Shown here piece by piece: positions 1-12,122 of a stretch of 64,000 bases of DNA. Source of the DNA: Mucidula mucida (lineage: Eukaryota > Basidiomycota > Agaricomycetes > Agaricales > Physalacriaceae); contig JADNYV010000019.1 in the NCBI GenBank assembly GCA_015501055.1, positions 310,001 to 374,000 of the forward strand. Reading direction: 5' to 3'. Below the pieces are notes generated by a model. That model was not told where the DNA came from. It ran no database searches and saw nothing but the letters and a program-made list of their open reading frames with translations. Each line of letters begins with the position of its first letter. Within the stretch, counting starts at the first letter, position 1. A program made the position numbers and the translations under genes.

Positions 1-549
1 GCCTGCCTGCATTGATAGATTAAATCCTCAGCTATTCCCGTCTGCCCAGTGGGGGCGGCCGGATTAAAGATGTGCGCCGTCCCGTCGCTCAGGTCTTCAC
101 ATCCCAATATGTCTCAGGATAGGTCGGTTGACCTGACTGTGTCAAGCGCTCTCGTGTTGACAGTATATGGTTTGTTTCGACGCCACATGTCCTTGTCACG
201 CTTCTGGCAGCTAGCGCTCTTTCGCTTCAGCAGAAAATGATGTCCATGCGGTCGTCAACGATATTAACGTACAGAGATAATTTGATCTCCAAGTTTTAGA
301 GGCACATAAGCCTTCAGCAGCTATCGCGGCAGTCCTCACGTGACATACACGTGTAAACGGCTGGAGCTATTCTTGCATACTGTATGGCGTTCGTCATATC
401 GACGACATTGATTGACTGTCGAGTTACATGACGAGGCAAGTCCCAACTGATGTCATACGCCGCTCTGTCCCGAGTTCACCTATAATCACCCACCAGCGCT
501 CCACATCCTTCGCAACTCACCCACAGCATACTCACCGACGAACACAATC
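1..549. other. Intergenic / promoter of the small gene at 550
   Basis: No convincing gene. Overlapping short open frames on both strands near 428-840 are shadows of the gene that starts at 550. The part just before 550 is C/A-rich and pyrimidine-rich, as expected of a fungal 5' leader. Confidence 0.4.
337..353. promoter_or_regulatory. Twin CACGTG palindromes
   Basis: Two perfect CACGTG hexamers lie at 337-342 and 348-353, eleven bases apart start to start, about 200 bases before the start codon at 550. CACGTG is the classical bHLH (E-box) core. A paired arrangement upstream of a start codon suggests a binding site; this is inference from motif and position only. Confidence 0.3.
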
Positions 550-963
550 ATGTCAGACTCTCGCTCGCATTCGCCAGCGGTTCAAAGGAGTCGTGGTCGT
601 TCTCGAAATCCTCGAAGTCTTTCTGTGCGTGAAGAAAGCGCGTCGCCGGCGCGGACCGATATCCCTCTGGAGCATCATCGAGAGGACAGGGCCCTTCAAC
701 AGCAACCACGTCGCCAGCGTCGTCGTCATAGTGCACTTGGAGGCATGCTTCATGCTGGTGGCGAACAAGCTCCAATGCCTTTGCCCGGTCAAGGTGCGCC
801 GCAAGAATCTGGGAAAGACACCTTGAAGGTTAGGGTTCATTTGCGCCGGCTAATTTGTAGTGTCCTCATGTTATTCCACTAGCTTCGACTTGACCTGAAC
901 CTCGACGTGGAGGTTACCATCAAAGCTAAAGTACACGGAGACGTTACGCTTTCCTTATTGTAA
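550..963 (+). CDS. Small conserved basidiomycete protein of unknown function
   Basis: Two exons (550-828, 883-963) with a 54-base GT...AG intron in phase 0 give 119 residues. The first three quarters is basic, Ser/Arg/Gln-rich and probably disordered (MSDSRSHSPAVQRSRGRSRN). The last 27 residues form a sharp block with the core LDLNLDVEVTIKAKVHGDVT and end in LSLL. As I recall it, this C-terminal block ends many small agaricomycete hypothetical proteins. No catalytic motif or membrane segment is visible. Function unknown; it may be DNA- or chromatin-associated given the basic tail, but that is a guess. The open frame that runs past 828 without splicing loses the conserved ending, so the spliced form is preferred. 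Confidence 0.72.
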
Positions 964-1697
964 GTCGCCTCAACCATTTCTTCTCTTGTTTGAACGGATC
1001 CTTAGCGGGTGATCAGGGATTAATGTCGAACATTCTAAATCCTACTACTGTATAAAAGACAAAGTTGTGGATAAGAATTTAGATATTACGACGGACATTT
1101 ACATGCTGTACAATCTGTTACCCTATTCCATGTAGGTTTCATTTGCCTAAAATGCGGTCAGCACAATCGGAATCAACGGTACGAGCCTCAGGAGAAGTAT
1201 TGGTGTTCGCCCCCTCGTGCACGAAGCTCGAGACAGGAAACGCTATCTCGATGCTGTAAATATGCCGTGGTCGACTGTTTCCGGGGTTGAAAGTTTTCGT
1301 TAACCTTAGAAAGATTGTCCCACAGATTCCATTCCACGGCTTAACAGACGGACCCGACAAGTTGTCACTGAGCCGTCGCGTGCGTTAAATTTAAACGCTA
1401 AGGATGTTTGACAGATTGAATCAACGTCTGAACCATCGCGGACGAACTCATCCAGAACGTCCATGTCTATTTTCGATCTTGTCCTCGGTACCGACATCCG
1501 ATTGCAACAAAATGTTCAACATCTCTCCATGGCCGAAGTTCTCCAAGGTCAAAGGCGCGTTGAGCGGTCTCACGAGATCCTGCACGCCGCGTCCGGGCCA
1601 CGGCCTGCCAAAATCATGTGATAAGCTCAAGATTTTGGGGATTTTGCCGGAAGCTTTTCATAGATAGAACTTTCCTCCTGCATTCGCGTCCGACGAC
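964..1697. other. Intergenic, no recognised gene
   Basis: Two overlapping minus-strand open frames (1306-1497 and 1448-1630) and a plus-strand one (1404-1667) occur here, but none matches a family I know or links by splice sites into a longer protein. The last part is presumably the promoter of the gene at 1698. Confidence 0.35.
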
Positions 1698-2937
1698 ATG
1701 TCCTCCCAGTCGACATTGACACGGCGACTTTCTGAAGCGAAACATCTCGTTTCCGACCATGTTGAACTTCCCAATCTGTCCAAAACTCTCCACTGGCACG
1801 ATCCTGATTTCCCGCAGTGGATGAAGGATAACGAGTATATCACGTCAGGCTATAGAAGGTTCGCCGCGAGACAACCGAGGAATTCAGACTAATTTCAGGA
1901 CTTAGAGTGCAGCATCACTGGAAGGGAACATTCGCATCTGTATTTGGCTGTGAGTGCCGGCATTGGTCGCGACGGCGGTTCATGATAATCCTCTTGCACA
2001 GATCTACATAATGAAACAGGTGGATTCGGATTCTCTCGACATCTATTTCGCACTGAATCCTCTTCTCCGTCTGTATAGTCAACATTCATACTCATCTCTG
2101 GGGTGCTGTGCTATTCCTGTACTTCTTGATAACACTGTATCCCAACTACTTCGACGCGTACCCTAACGCAACTTGGGCGGACGTATTGGTGTTCTCGGTC
2201 TTTCTGTTTTCAGCTATGTTCTGCCTGGCGGCGAGTGCATTTTTCCACACGGCGACGTGCCATTCACAAGAGGTGGCGGAAACTGCCCAAGAACTTTGAT
2301 GGTGGCTCATTGGCTTCTCCAGATGGCGACGCGTTGTGTCGTTTTTGACTACTCCGGAATAGTTACTCTCATCCTCGGATCCATGTATGGGAGTATATAC
2401 TACGGATTTTTCTGCCATCCCCACTATCAATTCACGTATATATCTGTCCTTACGTTTGCGGGAATAGGTATGGGGCTTCTTCTTTTCGAAGTGATCATGC
2501 GGTCTCAACTTTCTCCAGGCGCGGCTTATGTTGTTCTACAACCTGAATACGCGAAGGCCACGCATCGGGGACTTAGAACGACGGTCTTCGTTGGTCTCGG
2601 GCTTACGGGTGTCATTCCTGTGTGTCACACTTTGTTTACCCACGGACTGGAGAGACTTGTCTTCGAAATGGGAACGAACTGGCTTCTGCTATCCGCTGCT
2701 TTATATCTCATTGGGGCTACATTATAGTATGTTTCCGCTGCTTGATATCAATTCTAGCTAACTAACTCAACCAGTGCGAACCGTATACCCGAGCGCTTTG
2801 CTCCGGGAACGTTCGATTACTTCTTTTCGTCGCACCAGATATTTCATGTGTGCGTTGTGATGGCCGCGCTGTCTCACTTCGAGAGCATATCCACTGCATT
2901 ACACTTTTGGCATCATGAGGCTGTTTGTACTCCGTGA
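1698..2937 (+). CDS. PAQR / hemolysin III-like seven-transmembrane protein (AdipoR/IZH family)
   Basis: Six exons (1698-1858, 1906-1949, 2002-2019, 2079-2272, 2323-2726, 2775-2937) keep frame throughout and give 327 residues, normal for fungal IZH proteins. Family signatures occur in order: [14 protein letters not shown] before the first helix, [10 protein letters not shown], the short exon encoding YLHNET, then NIHTHLW. Zinc-site residues of the family are visible: S-x3-H in SAFFHTAT, and H-x3-H (HQIFH) in the last exon. Five or more long hydrophobic stretches follow [14 protein letters not shown] proteins are membrane ceramidase- or receptor-like proteins implicated in lipid and zinc homeostasis; the substrate here cannot be told. 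The gene looks intact. Confidence 0.93.
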
Positions 2938-4440
2938 GCGTGGAGTTCACAGGCTCTACACTCGCGGCACCCTCCATTCCCTCGAAGGAATCTGACGGAT
3001 GCAAGAAAGTACTGTAAAGTGGTCTGGCCTAAATCCTGTTTCCATACTTATCCCACGTTTTCGTTCGGAGCGTGTAGCCTGTATAGCTGCGCTGCATTGT
3101 TGTCGAAAACAAAGGCACTCTACGTTTTTGGTAGCTCCTTTGGGAGTAAATGACTCGCATGCATTGATCACCTTTTTGGTTTATACGGTCCAGCTTGTCA
3201 ACTCAAGAATGAAGTAATCGGAAGAATGTGAGATCTCGGTACCGCCTTGAGGCACACGCACATACGAGTGGATTACACAGAACACTCTCAGCATGGCACT
3301 CCGCTATTGAAAGCTTGACCGGGCTGAACCACGATGGGAAAGGGTACATAAGATATCTCAGAGAAGTGCCGGAATGCCTTCAAGTAGAACTACCATGTGT
3401 AGCTAGTAGATTATCAGGATCACGGGGAATCTGTGTCGGGTACAACAAGACTGGCTGTGTATCGAAAGCCAGTACGAACAAAGGATGATACAGGTGGACG
3501 TAAATAGATAGACGGCTCGTATTCCAATGTCGGTTCCCTCTATTGACTTTTATCTCTAAAACCTTGAAGGGGGTGGCGCAGTCGGGCGGCAGCACTTCCT
3601 TTTTCGGTCAAAACTTGCCCGATTCGGTAGAATTTGATCAATGATCGCGTTCAACGCGAACCCTCACAGCAACAGCGCTTTGACATCTGGGATGCTATCA
3701 TCCCGGTTCCTTCATCTTTCATTGAATGTCTATCAGTGTCTTTGTAAAATTCAGTCCCGTTGCCGGCGGTGCAGTTTGGTTCGGAGCAGTGGCACTGCGC
3801 GGAATTCGCAGAATTGCCTGCAGGAGACTATCATTCACACTATCCTCGGAAGAAAGCGAAACGGGATCCTCGGCAGGCTCAAGCATCACAGCCGAAAAGA
3901 GTGCCAACAGCAATGCTGTAAAGCTAGTCAATGGACTCGGGGACCGATGAAGCTAACAGACTATCAATAGCGTTGTCTGGCAACGTGGAATCAAGCTTGT
4001 GCCAAGGCACATCTGGTCATACGTGGAAATTGACGAGCTAACCCAAGACAAACGAGACCAGGCCATCTCGGAACCGACCTCAAGAAGCCAGCCGGTTTGT
4101 TGGTCCATGACCTCTATACATTCATTTCACTTTGCGTATACACCAAATGGGGTACATTCTGCTGGACACTCGAAACCGCCTGCAAAATCATTTCCGGAAC
4201 CCGATTCGCGAGAGTTTTGGTAGCCTTTTGCTCCGGATATGTGACTGATGCCCTTACTCGACCCAGAACTCGTTGTGCCGCCGAAACCATCGATATGATT
4301 TTTCCTGTCCAGCCGTGTATCGGGTCCAGCCCATCACCATGCTAGCGGTCGGCGTATATAATGTCAGGTGGGGGATTCACTTCTTTCTGTGTTCCTCCCA
4401 TATACCTTTGCGACAGTGCTTTCGCTTTCCTCGAACGAGT
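2938..4440. other. Intergenic with unassigned open frames
   Basis: No recognised gene in 1.5 kb. Plus-strand segments such as 3641-3720 (frame reading QREPSQQQRFDIWDAI) and 3970-4230 (reading WQRGIKLVPRHIWSYVEID) look more protein-like than random but are separated by stops and could not be joined into a family I know. They may be relics. The last 100 bases form the P450 promoter. Confidence 0.3.
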
Positions 4441-6342
4441 ATGCCATACTCTATCGGACTGCAAGCCGCAAATGTCGCGTTACTCTCCGCGGGCCTCGCG
4501 ACACATATCGCTACCGCCATCGTCGTGCTCCTTCTCATTCTAATCGTCGCTTCTTCATGTGCCGAAGACCCCTCCAAGAAGGAAGACGCACCAATTTCTC
4601 TCCCCGGGATCTCTCTTCTCGCCATCGTTCCCTTTTTTCGCCAACGTTTTGACTTCATCAACTGGGGATTCCAGGCTACTGGTCGGAGTATCTATCAATT
4701 CAAGTTACTGCGCGTCAGTTCTTTCCCGCTTTCGTCTTTCATCTCGCTGATATTTGCTGACATAGAACACCGTCATTATCGTCTCTGGAGAATCTGCGCG
4801 ATCGGATTTCTTCACTGCCAAACATTTCGACCTGACGGAAGGTTTCAAGATCCTGTCCGGAGCCGTGAGTGCGCCATGCCATGGCGTGTACATTTTGCAA
4901 GTCTTTCAGCGTGCTCACCAGCCCTTTCATGTAGATACCGATGGTCAAGGGCGTGACGTCTGATCTTCAATCTAAAAGGATCGCGTTAATTCATAAAAGA
5001 CTCGCAGGAGTACAGAAGAGCGATATGTTGAGCCAACGTACGTATGCCCTATTCAATTGGCATGTTACTCATGTCCGACAATCCATGCAGTCATCCCAAT
5101 ATTATTGGAGGATTCTCGGAGAATGATGGAAAGCTGGGGGGACTCCGGCGTCTTCAATCCCTTCGACAGAATCTACGAAGTAAGTCAAACCTTCTGATAT
5201 TCCAAAGTAGAACTTGATTTTGTATTGCTGAACAGGTCACCTTCCAAACCACCATTCGTAGTCTGACGTGCTCAGAGATATCGGACAATCCCGCCGTGGT
5301 GGCGCGTCTCAAGACATTGTATGATATGCTGGACACGGGAACGACTCCGGCGACGGTCCTCCTACCCTGGATTCCAACACCATCTATGATTCAAAAGCTC
5401 TGGGCGACCAAAGAAATTTACGACATCATCATACGTGCTATCAAGCAGCGTGAGGACGGCGGAACGGCACACAATGACGCCCTTCAAATGCTTCTAGATT
5501 TTAAGGACGAGAAGCTCGTCGTCGTCGGCGTCAGTATATGTTACCTCCTGGTCGTTCCTACTAAAGTCTTCCGTTAACAGTTTATTATGGGACTGCTCAT
5601 TGCCGGAGCGCGCGCTACTGGGACCACAGGTAAGTTTCTCAGCCTCAGCACGTCCTTCAACTAATATTAGAACTCTCTGTAGCATGCTGGCTTCTCACAT
5701 TTCTCGGTGGACACCAGGAATGGCGCGCCAAGGTACAATCGGAAATCGAATCACTGCTGGCATCCCATCCGATGATAGACGATAACGTGTCTCTAACCCA
5801 ACACCTGAGCGCTATTCCCCTTGATACCTGGGAAGCGTGTACGCCTATCCTAGATTCTGTCATCAGGGAAACTCTGCGTTTGCTCAGCCTCACGCGGCTA
5901 TGCGACGCAATTTGGGGCCTGACAAATATATCAGCGGGAAACTTATTCCAACTGGGGCCTACATCATCTATCCGTTCAGTGATGTCCATTTGGACGCTGA
6001 TTTATACCCAGAGCCATGGACATTTGACCCATCGAGGGAACCCACAAAGAAAGAGTTCGGCTATGTAGGATGGGGTGGCGGTACGTCTTTCTTTCCGCGT
6101 ATGTGAAATGTGGGTCAACTGGGTTTCTAGGGAAAACGACATGTCTCGGCACTCGGCTCGCAAAGGTAGAGCTGAAGCTCATTACGGCCATGTTCGTCGT
6201 CGGATTCCACCACGATATCGTGAACGAATCGGGAGCTACTGCAAGTCCTTTGCCTCGACCAGATTGGAACGACATTCTTCAGTGTCGGCCTCCGAAAGGA
6301 TCGTGCAACGTGAGGTACAGTCGTACGGCTTTTCCCCTCTGA
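4441..6342 (+). CDS. Cytochrome P450 monooxygenase (one-base frameshift)
   Basis: Eight exons (4441-4713, 4766-4864, 4935-5037, 5091-5179, 5236-5529, 5581-5629, 5683-6080, 6131-6342) give about 505 residues. The N-terminus holds one membrane anchor (residues ~10-38), then a P450 body: the I-helix region GLLIAGARATGTTA in exons 6-7, the ExxR motif in VIRETLR, the PERF-like WTFDPSRE, and the heme ligand loop WGGGKTTCLG split by the last intron. Cys is the heme ligand; the usual Phe is Trp and the usual Arg is Thr. After CGT-TTG at about 5882 the frame changes: the expected QPHAAMRRNLGPD follows in another frame. Adding one base there makes the exon total an exact multiple of three. So it is either a recent pseudogene or a sequencing deletion. 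P450s oxidise lipophilic substrates at the ER with an NADPH reductase; the substrate is unknown. Confidence 0.92.
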
Positions 6343-8122
6343 AGGATTCCTCTCCGTTGCTTCCTTCGCTATCTTTATTCTTGTTTACGTCTAGGGGACC
6401 CTTTGTTGCCTCCCCTCAAACTAGGGTATCCCATAAGGTATTGATAAGTTATGCATCATAATATCGTCGTGTTTCAGGCGTTATTTATACTACACACTAT
6501 CTGGTTTCCCGCTTGAAGCAGGAGATAGACATGCAGCGACTGCAGGCGTTATACTCTTCCATTACTAACGTACTGTAACAAACGAGCAACCTAGCTTTGG
6601 GTTGAGTAGTAACAGTTTCAATTTAGAGATTAGAGCACAATTAGCGGCTAGCATTGGGTGCAACTGAGATTACGCCAACTTCGCTCCCTGGTATGGACCG
6701 ACTCACATGAAGCTTCTAATTTACCATATACAACAAGGTTTCGAACTGCACGAGGCCAGCAGCCAATGAAAGCTTAACCATCAATGTACTAGGCTGCAGC
6801 TCCTACTAGATCGCCGTTGAAAGAAGTACTTATAGCCTGAGGGAGTGCGGACTAGCACCCATCTGGGGAAATACCGCCTGCTCTACACGGGCATTACGAC
6901 TTGGGCTTTGAAGCTTCCGCAGAAATTACATTGAAACGTCGGGTGCCTGGTTGGATGAACTTTAGGAGGAACGGAGCCGTCCGACCGCAATGTGGCGCTA
7001 GGCATATGAGTACCAGCACTCGCGAACGTTAGTGGGTTTCCAGAAACGTCATGGCCGATGTGAAACTGACGCACAGCATAACCAGACTGAAGCTTCACTC
7101 AAATGAGAGAATGACATGTCAGTGGCCAGATACGAAGACTCTTCATTTTTCGGCGCAACCTGTCATACTGAAGTGATTTGCAAAGTAGGTGCTAGTTGAT
7201 TCCATTTGATCTGAATTATGGTCTTAGACTCGATCATTTTAGACTTCCAAGGATATAATTGGCTTTCAATTCGCATCCTAGTGTTGATTGTGGCGTCAAG
7301 AAAAACGTAGATAGCACTATGCCAGCTTTGCTGCCGCGCGGCGTGCGTGTATCCCTGTCTGAGATCATGAGTAGCTTACATGTCCGATTGGATGGGGTGG
7401 CGTGTAGACCAACTTATAGATCGTCCGGTCACGTAAGTAGTGGCGTGTCTTGGAATCTCATGTAGTCTGCAAATCTACTAAACCCAAAGTGCATATGCGT
7501 ACGGAGCCACAAGGAACAGTCCTTCAGAAATCATAGCCACGTTTTAGAGATGAATAAAATGTTCTGAAGTGTCGGATCCGGGGGCGACTTACGCGTGCCA
7601 ATGTCACGTGTTATGCTAGGCACGTGGACTACCGATCGTCGATCATTTTCGACTCTGTTTCTTCCTTTCGTTGATTCGTACACTGATACAGTTGCATTCT
7701 CATCCTGTCCTTCAATTCCCACACTACGACGCTCTCGAGTCATACTCACTCATCTATGCGGCTGCGAATGCCTCATGACGCCGCTTGTTCCACATGTTCT
7801 TGCGCCAGCAGAGAAAGGCTACGCGCAGAGTAGCGCAGTCGCTAGGAACAGCAGAAAATGCCTAACTCCATTATGCGGCAAGAATACCAGCGCCACCTGG
7901 ATTCGACAACCGCAGCTGTATCATTCGGAACACCAAGCATTTCTGACCCAATGTATCCTGACAGTCATCAGAGATGCTGAGTCACTTGGAAATTTTACCC
8001 ATTCGTCCGTATTCGAACACGCCCTTGATTAGCGTGTTATCGATTGAATACTTGCTGTAACTGACAGATGAGGAACTGCACAGCTCAGTACAAAATGGAC
8101 GCGTTATCACTCGAGGACTGTA
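6343..8122. other. Intergenic, no recognised gene
   Basis: 1.8 kb without a supported gene. A minus-strand open frame at 6883-7098 has a CxxC pair (TFQCNFCGSFKAQ) and another at 7531-7749 is Arg/Glu-rich; neither has a start context, splice partners or family resemblance I can defend. Confidence 0.35.
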
Positions 8123-9517
8123 ATGGATCGTTTACCCCCAGCTTACTCTGAAACCCTCTCTGTAGGCGAAAGCCGCATAGAGCACAATCCATCACGTCGA
8201 GAACGTCGGCCTCGAGAGACGTGGTTGAAGACCGAGGGCAGCATAACCATCGCGTTGTCGGAGCAGACGAAGGATATAGATGTCCCGCGTTACGTTCGAC
8301 GTGATCATATCCATGGCGCTATGCTACTTGATAATCGAGAGGTAGTGTCCTCTGTAACAATGAAGGTTTGTCATACTTTCAAGTTGTACATCATATATCT
8401 AACCCTCGAGGCCTCAACAGCTACTTGGGCAATTGAGAGCTGCAAACCCTGATGGTGGGAGAACGTTGTCCATGGTTACAATTGTCAAGGTTTTATGGCA
8501 GAGATCAGAGGAACAAGCTATGTCAGGCGCTCTCCATTGATATGAGCTTTCCGAAGTTACGTGGATGAACAAGAAACAACGTTTCCTCTACCGCCTACGT
8601 TCAGCTTAGAACTTTCGACGCTATTACTCGACGTGGAGTATCTTCTTGTCGTCGAAGTCAGCGATAGACGCCGTCCTGCACTCGGATTTATCTCAAGGAA
8701 TAGAATGTAGCCAGGCATTTCGTCGTCTATGCTGTGTTTTCTGATCTCCTTCTAAGTCTTCGAATCCCAATCACGTATCGTCCTCGGACCCGGCCATCTC
8801 TGCCTCCGATGCTGCAGAATCCATCATCGTTCTGACATCTGTCAAGACTTCACCTGAGGAATGGCGTCAGACCTTGACAGTCGTCAACACCAAACCTAAC
8901 GTTAACGTGCAACCCATTCATTGTAACGTACGAAATGACATTGTGCTTTTCTCACTTTTGCTGATATCCTGACAGCTATTCATACCGGCTGTGCAAACCT
9001 TTTCGGTATCGGACAGTATCCCTTTTCACATCCAAATGACTGCACCGTCAGCTTCTCTTCGCTTATTTTTCATCGCTTCGACGGACCCTTCGCCGTCTAC
9101 TGGTTCCCCGCCATCGCCTACTTCGTCTCTCGTTGTAAATCTGGTCCGGCAAATTTCGGTGGAGCTCAACGGGAAGACATCGATAAGAAATATCGACATT
9201 GGCAGTAGTAGAATTCGTTCAGTACCACCGCCATTGGGTTCAACTCCACCGCACGCAACTCAGTCCGACCACATGGATTGGGAAGGCGAAGTCATATGCA
9301 ACCCAGACGTGGCGGTGGGAGGTTTCGCCGCTTCCGGTGTCACTGTGAAGGTTTGGAACTGGTCAACATGATATACAAGCGGTACTAACCTATATACGTT
9401 CTGAAGGACTATGTCATATTGGAACTTTATCCTCTGCCGGCTTCGCCTTTCATGCTTACAAGGAACGGAATCAATGTTTTGATAGTCACAGATCCTTGGA
9501 CAGATGATGTGACTTAA
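8123..9517 (+). pseudogene. Arrestin-like protein, first tandem copy, broken by frameshifts
   Basis: Matches the gene at 10335-11738 along its length: exon 1 (8123-8365) PPAYSETLSVGESRIEH, exon 2 from 8421 starting LLGQLRAANPDGGRT, then DVEYLLVVEVSDRRRPALGF, SVKTSPEEWRQTLT, LFIPAVQTFSVSDSIPFH (from 8976), and the end VLIVTDPWTDDVT in a last exon 9407-9517. Between 8525 and 8825 at least three frame changes are needed (near 8530, near 8565, near 8820). The family is the basidiomycete arrestin-like N-terminal domain group, thought to be trafficking adaptors; the role here is unknown. It has an intron at 9351-9406 that the downstream copy lacks. A decayed duplicate is likeliest, although sequencing deletions elsewhere in the window make an intact gene possible. 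Confidence 0.78.
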
Positions 9518-10334
9518 ACGAGTTATCCATGTCATGTGTGTTTCAGCAAACTTAATCGTACGACTTTCCCGGTGTCGACATGTGAAGACCGACGGAACTG
9601 CGACGGAAAATGCCTCAAACGTCAGCAAATCATCTCCCGCACGAACTGGCAAGTCGGGAAAGCCTTGTTCATTGCCCGCTGAACGGTTGCAAGCGACCGT
9701 GACATTTGCCTCGTGTGGTCAATGGAAATATCGAATGCTTGAACTTGGACAGTGCGTCGTTCGCTGTTGTGATGGTCAAAAGACGCGTTGTTATCAGAAT
9801 TCCAGCAAGTCGTTCACCACCTTGCTTTAGTCATGTCCTTTCGTGCAAGTAATACTATCACGCTTGTTCTGACATCATTTGGGCGGTTCCTGACCGAAGC
9901 AGGGTTGGTGCTTGGAAGATGAACATGACTCTTACAGACTCCCTCCTCCGTGCGCCATATGCACCGGGAAACGCGTCGTTCCGGTTGACGCTTACAAACT
10001 TACAGTATTCTTAAGGTGCGCAGCGAAAATTCAGACCTTTTGACTACGCGATCCTAATCGAATAAGATTCTGCTACTCAATTTTCAGTTGCACAGTCAAT
10101 CTCTGAGTGCGTCTTTCTGTGGTTGCTGATAAATACCGAACTACGGACAACTACTAGAGGCACCTTTGAGTCACACTATCTTGCAACGAGTCATTCGACG
10201 CAGGCTCAAATTAGCCGCGTCTGCCATTGGGCAATGGATGTAGACGCGTCTCCTTAGGGTTCATACAAAAGGTACTAATCTTGCGCAGATGAATTGATTG
10301 ATATTGCGAGTTGCCTCTCGTCAAATTCGCGTCG
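9518..10334. other. Spacer between the two arrestin-like copies
   Basis: About 0.8 kb separating the tandem duplicates. Short open frames on both strands (for example 9534-9830 plus) have no recognisable content. The downstream part must contain the promoter of the second copy. Confidence 0.4.
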
Positions 10335-11738
10335 ATGGATCCATACTCTTTCCCTCCAGAATACTCCGTTACACCTCGTTTTGGCGAATCTCGCTTGGAG
10401 CACAGTCCTTCACGTCGACAGCGTCTTCCTACAGATACGTGGCTGAGAACCGTAGGGAGCGTCACCGTCGCCTTATCTGGGCAGGAGAAAGATGCTGAGA
10501 TACCGCGTTACGGCAGGCGAGGCCGCGTTGAAGGCGCGATGCTCCTGGACAATCGTGAGGTTGTGGCATCTGTCACTGTTAAGGTTTCTATTTTTGTCTT
10601 CCTGTCGATCTAGTCTGATCCTCCTTCGTAGCTGCTAGGTCGGACGATCTTGTCCAACGGCGACATTGGGAGTCGGACGGTAAACACTGTCGAGCTCGTA
10701 CAGCTTCTGTGGGCTAGTCCTGAAAATACAGGGACGACTTCGGTGGCGCTGTGTCCAGGAGCGATCCCATTCTCCCTCAGATTCCCGGAAATGTACCAAG
10801 ACGAGGAGAGTGGGGAGCCCAACCTGTTTGCGCTCCCTCCCACATTCAATGGAGAGCATCTGGGGCTTTGTTCCCAATACCTTCTCGTAGTTGAGGTGAC
10901 GGACAGACGAAAACCGGCATTGGGTTTCATTTCAAGAAATAGCATGTTGAGTACAAACCTGTTTTCTCGCCGCTAGCTAACTCTCTGATCAGTGTGCGTG
11001 TTCCCCTGAACTATGAGCCTCGTACACGACCATCTCAACCCATGCTGCATCGCCCTATCTTCCTATCATCAGTAAAAGCCTCACCCGAGGAGTGGAAACA
11101 GAATCTAACGACTGTACGCATACGAGAAACCGAGGAAGGAAGAGTGGGTGCTATCAATTGTAATGTGAGCTTCTTCCTCCTGACTATGTGCCAGCCAGAG
11201 CTCACGATATCCCTAGTTATTCGTCCCAAGCGTTCAAACATTCTCAGTGACAGATCCAATACCGTTCCACATCCAATTAACAGCGCCGCTGAAATCACTG
11301 CAAATGTTCTTTCCATCAGGCGCTTTACCAAAATCGCTACCTCCATCTGCTCCTTCCCCTTCATATTCATCCGTTCCCCCTTCTCCATTTCCACCGAACT
11401 CTCCATCTTCAATATCTGTATATCTGCTACGACAGGTTGTAGTCGAGTTGGAGAATAAAACATTCACACGTTCGACTGTCATTGGATCAGGGCCTATACG
11501 TGCAGTGCCTCCTCCACTGTCGCGTTCACCGCCGAGGCAGGAGGACCACATGGATTGGGAGGGCGAGGTGCGATGCAACAGTGATGTGAAAGTAGGGGGA
11601 TTTGTTGCAGCGGGTGTCATGGTCAGAGACTATATTGTTGTCGACCTCAAACCACCTGCGGACTCCCCATTCTTGCCTTCTAGGAATGGTGTGGGTGTCT
11701 TGATTGTGACGGACCCATGGACAGATGATGTTGCATGA
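10335..11738 (+). CDS. Arrestin-like N-terminal domain protein, second tandem copy
   Basis: Four exons (10335-10583, 10632-10945, 10993-11164, 11217-11738), all in phase, give 418 residues. The protein starts with a PPEY motif (MDPYSFPPEY, a potential ubiquitin-ligase WW-binding site as in arrestin-like adaptors), followed by beta-strand blocks: GSVTVALSGQEKDAEIPRYG, REVVASVTVK, SQYLLVVEVTDRRKPALGF, VKASPEEWKQNL, VQTFSVTDPIPFHIQLTA and a Pro/Ser loop. It ends GVLIVTDPWTDDVA. Arrestin-like proteins typically link membrane cargo to ubiquitin ligases. The last exon runs straight through the point where the upstream copy has an intron. The start codon was chosen because the upstream copy begins at the matching place; the frame is also open a little further upstream. 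Confidence 0.82.
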
Positions 11739-12122
11739 ACTGGGCATTGAGAGGTAGTTGGCTTATGTATCGATGAGGATGTACTACTATTACTGTACTA
11801 TTACCATTAGCGCCTGCGTATAATACAGTGTACTTGTTGTCGGCGGCCGGCCCGTATTCCGGCCTACTGTTTTTGACTCACACCATGAGCAGAACTGCAG
11901 TCTTCCAGCTCGTCCAGCTCTCCACTGGGCTCGAGCTGAGCATTGATAAAAGACTCGCCATGAGATGGGTATTTGACATCACGGGCTTCCCGACAAAGTA
12001 CAGTTCCCAGGGACTTTGACCATTCCGCGCTTTGATCAGGCTCTTGGACCATGCATATTTAAGCGCAACGCTGGCCTTAGTGCTCGACGGTACTTCCATC
12101 TATCTCGACGCACAGCATCTCT
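11739..12122. other. Intergenic / promoter of the coiled-coil gene
   Basis: No gene recognised. The distal part has a TATA-like element and a C-rich leader before the start codon at 12123. Confidence 0.4.
12054..12063 (+). promoter_or_regulatory. TATA-like box
   Basis: An AT-rich element (CATATTTAA core) lies about 65 bases before the start codon at 12123, followed by a pyrimidine-rich leader. Position and sequence fit a core promoter; not tested. Confidence 0.35.

Noticed and set aside
1404..1667. 87-residue open frame before the PAQR gene
   Set aside because: Overlaps open frames on the other strand and lacks any recognisable domain; the PAQR gene has its own good start at 1698.
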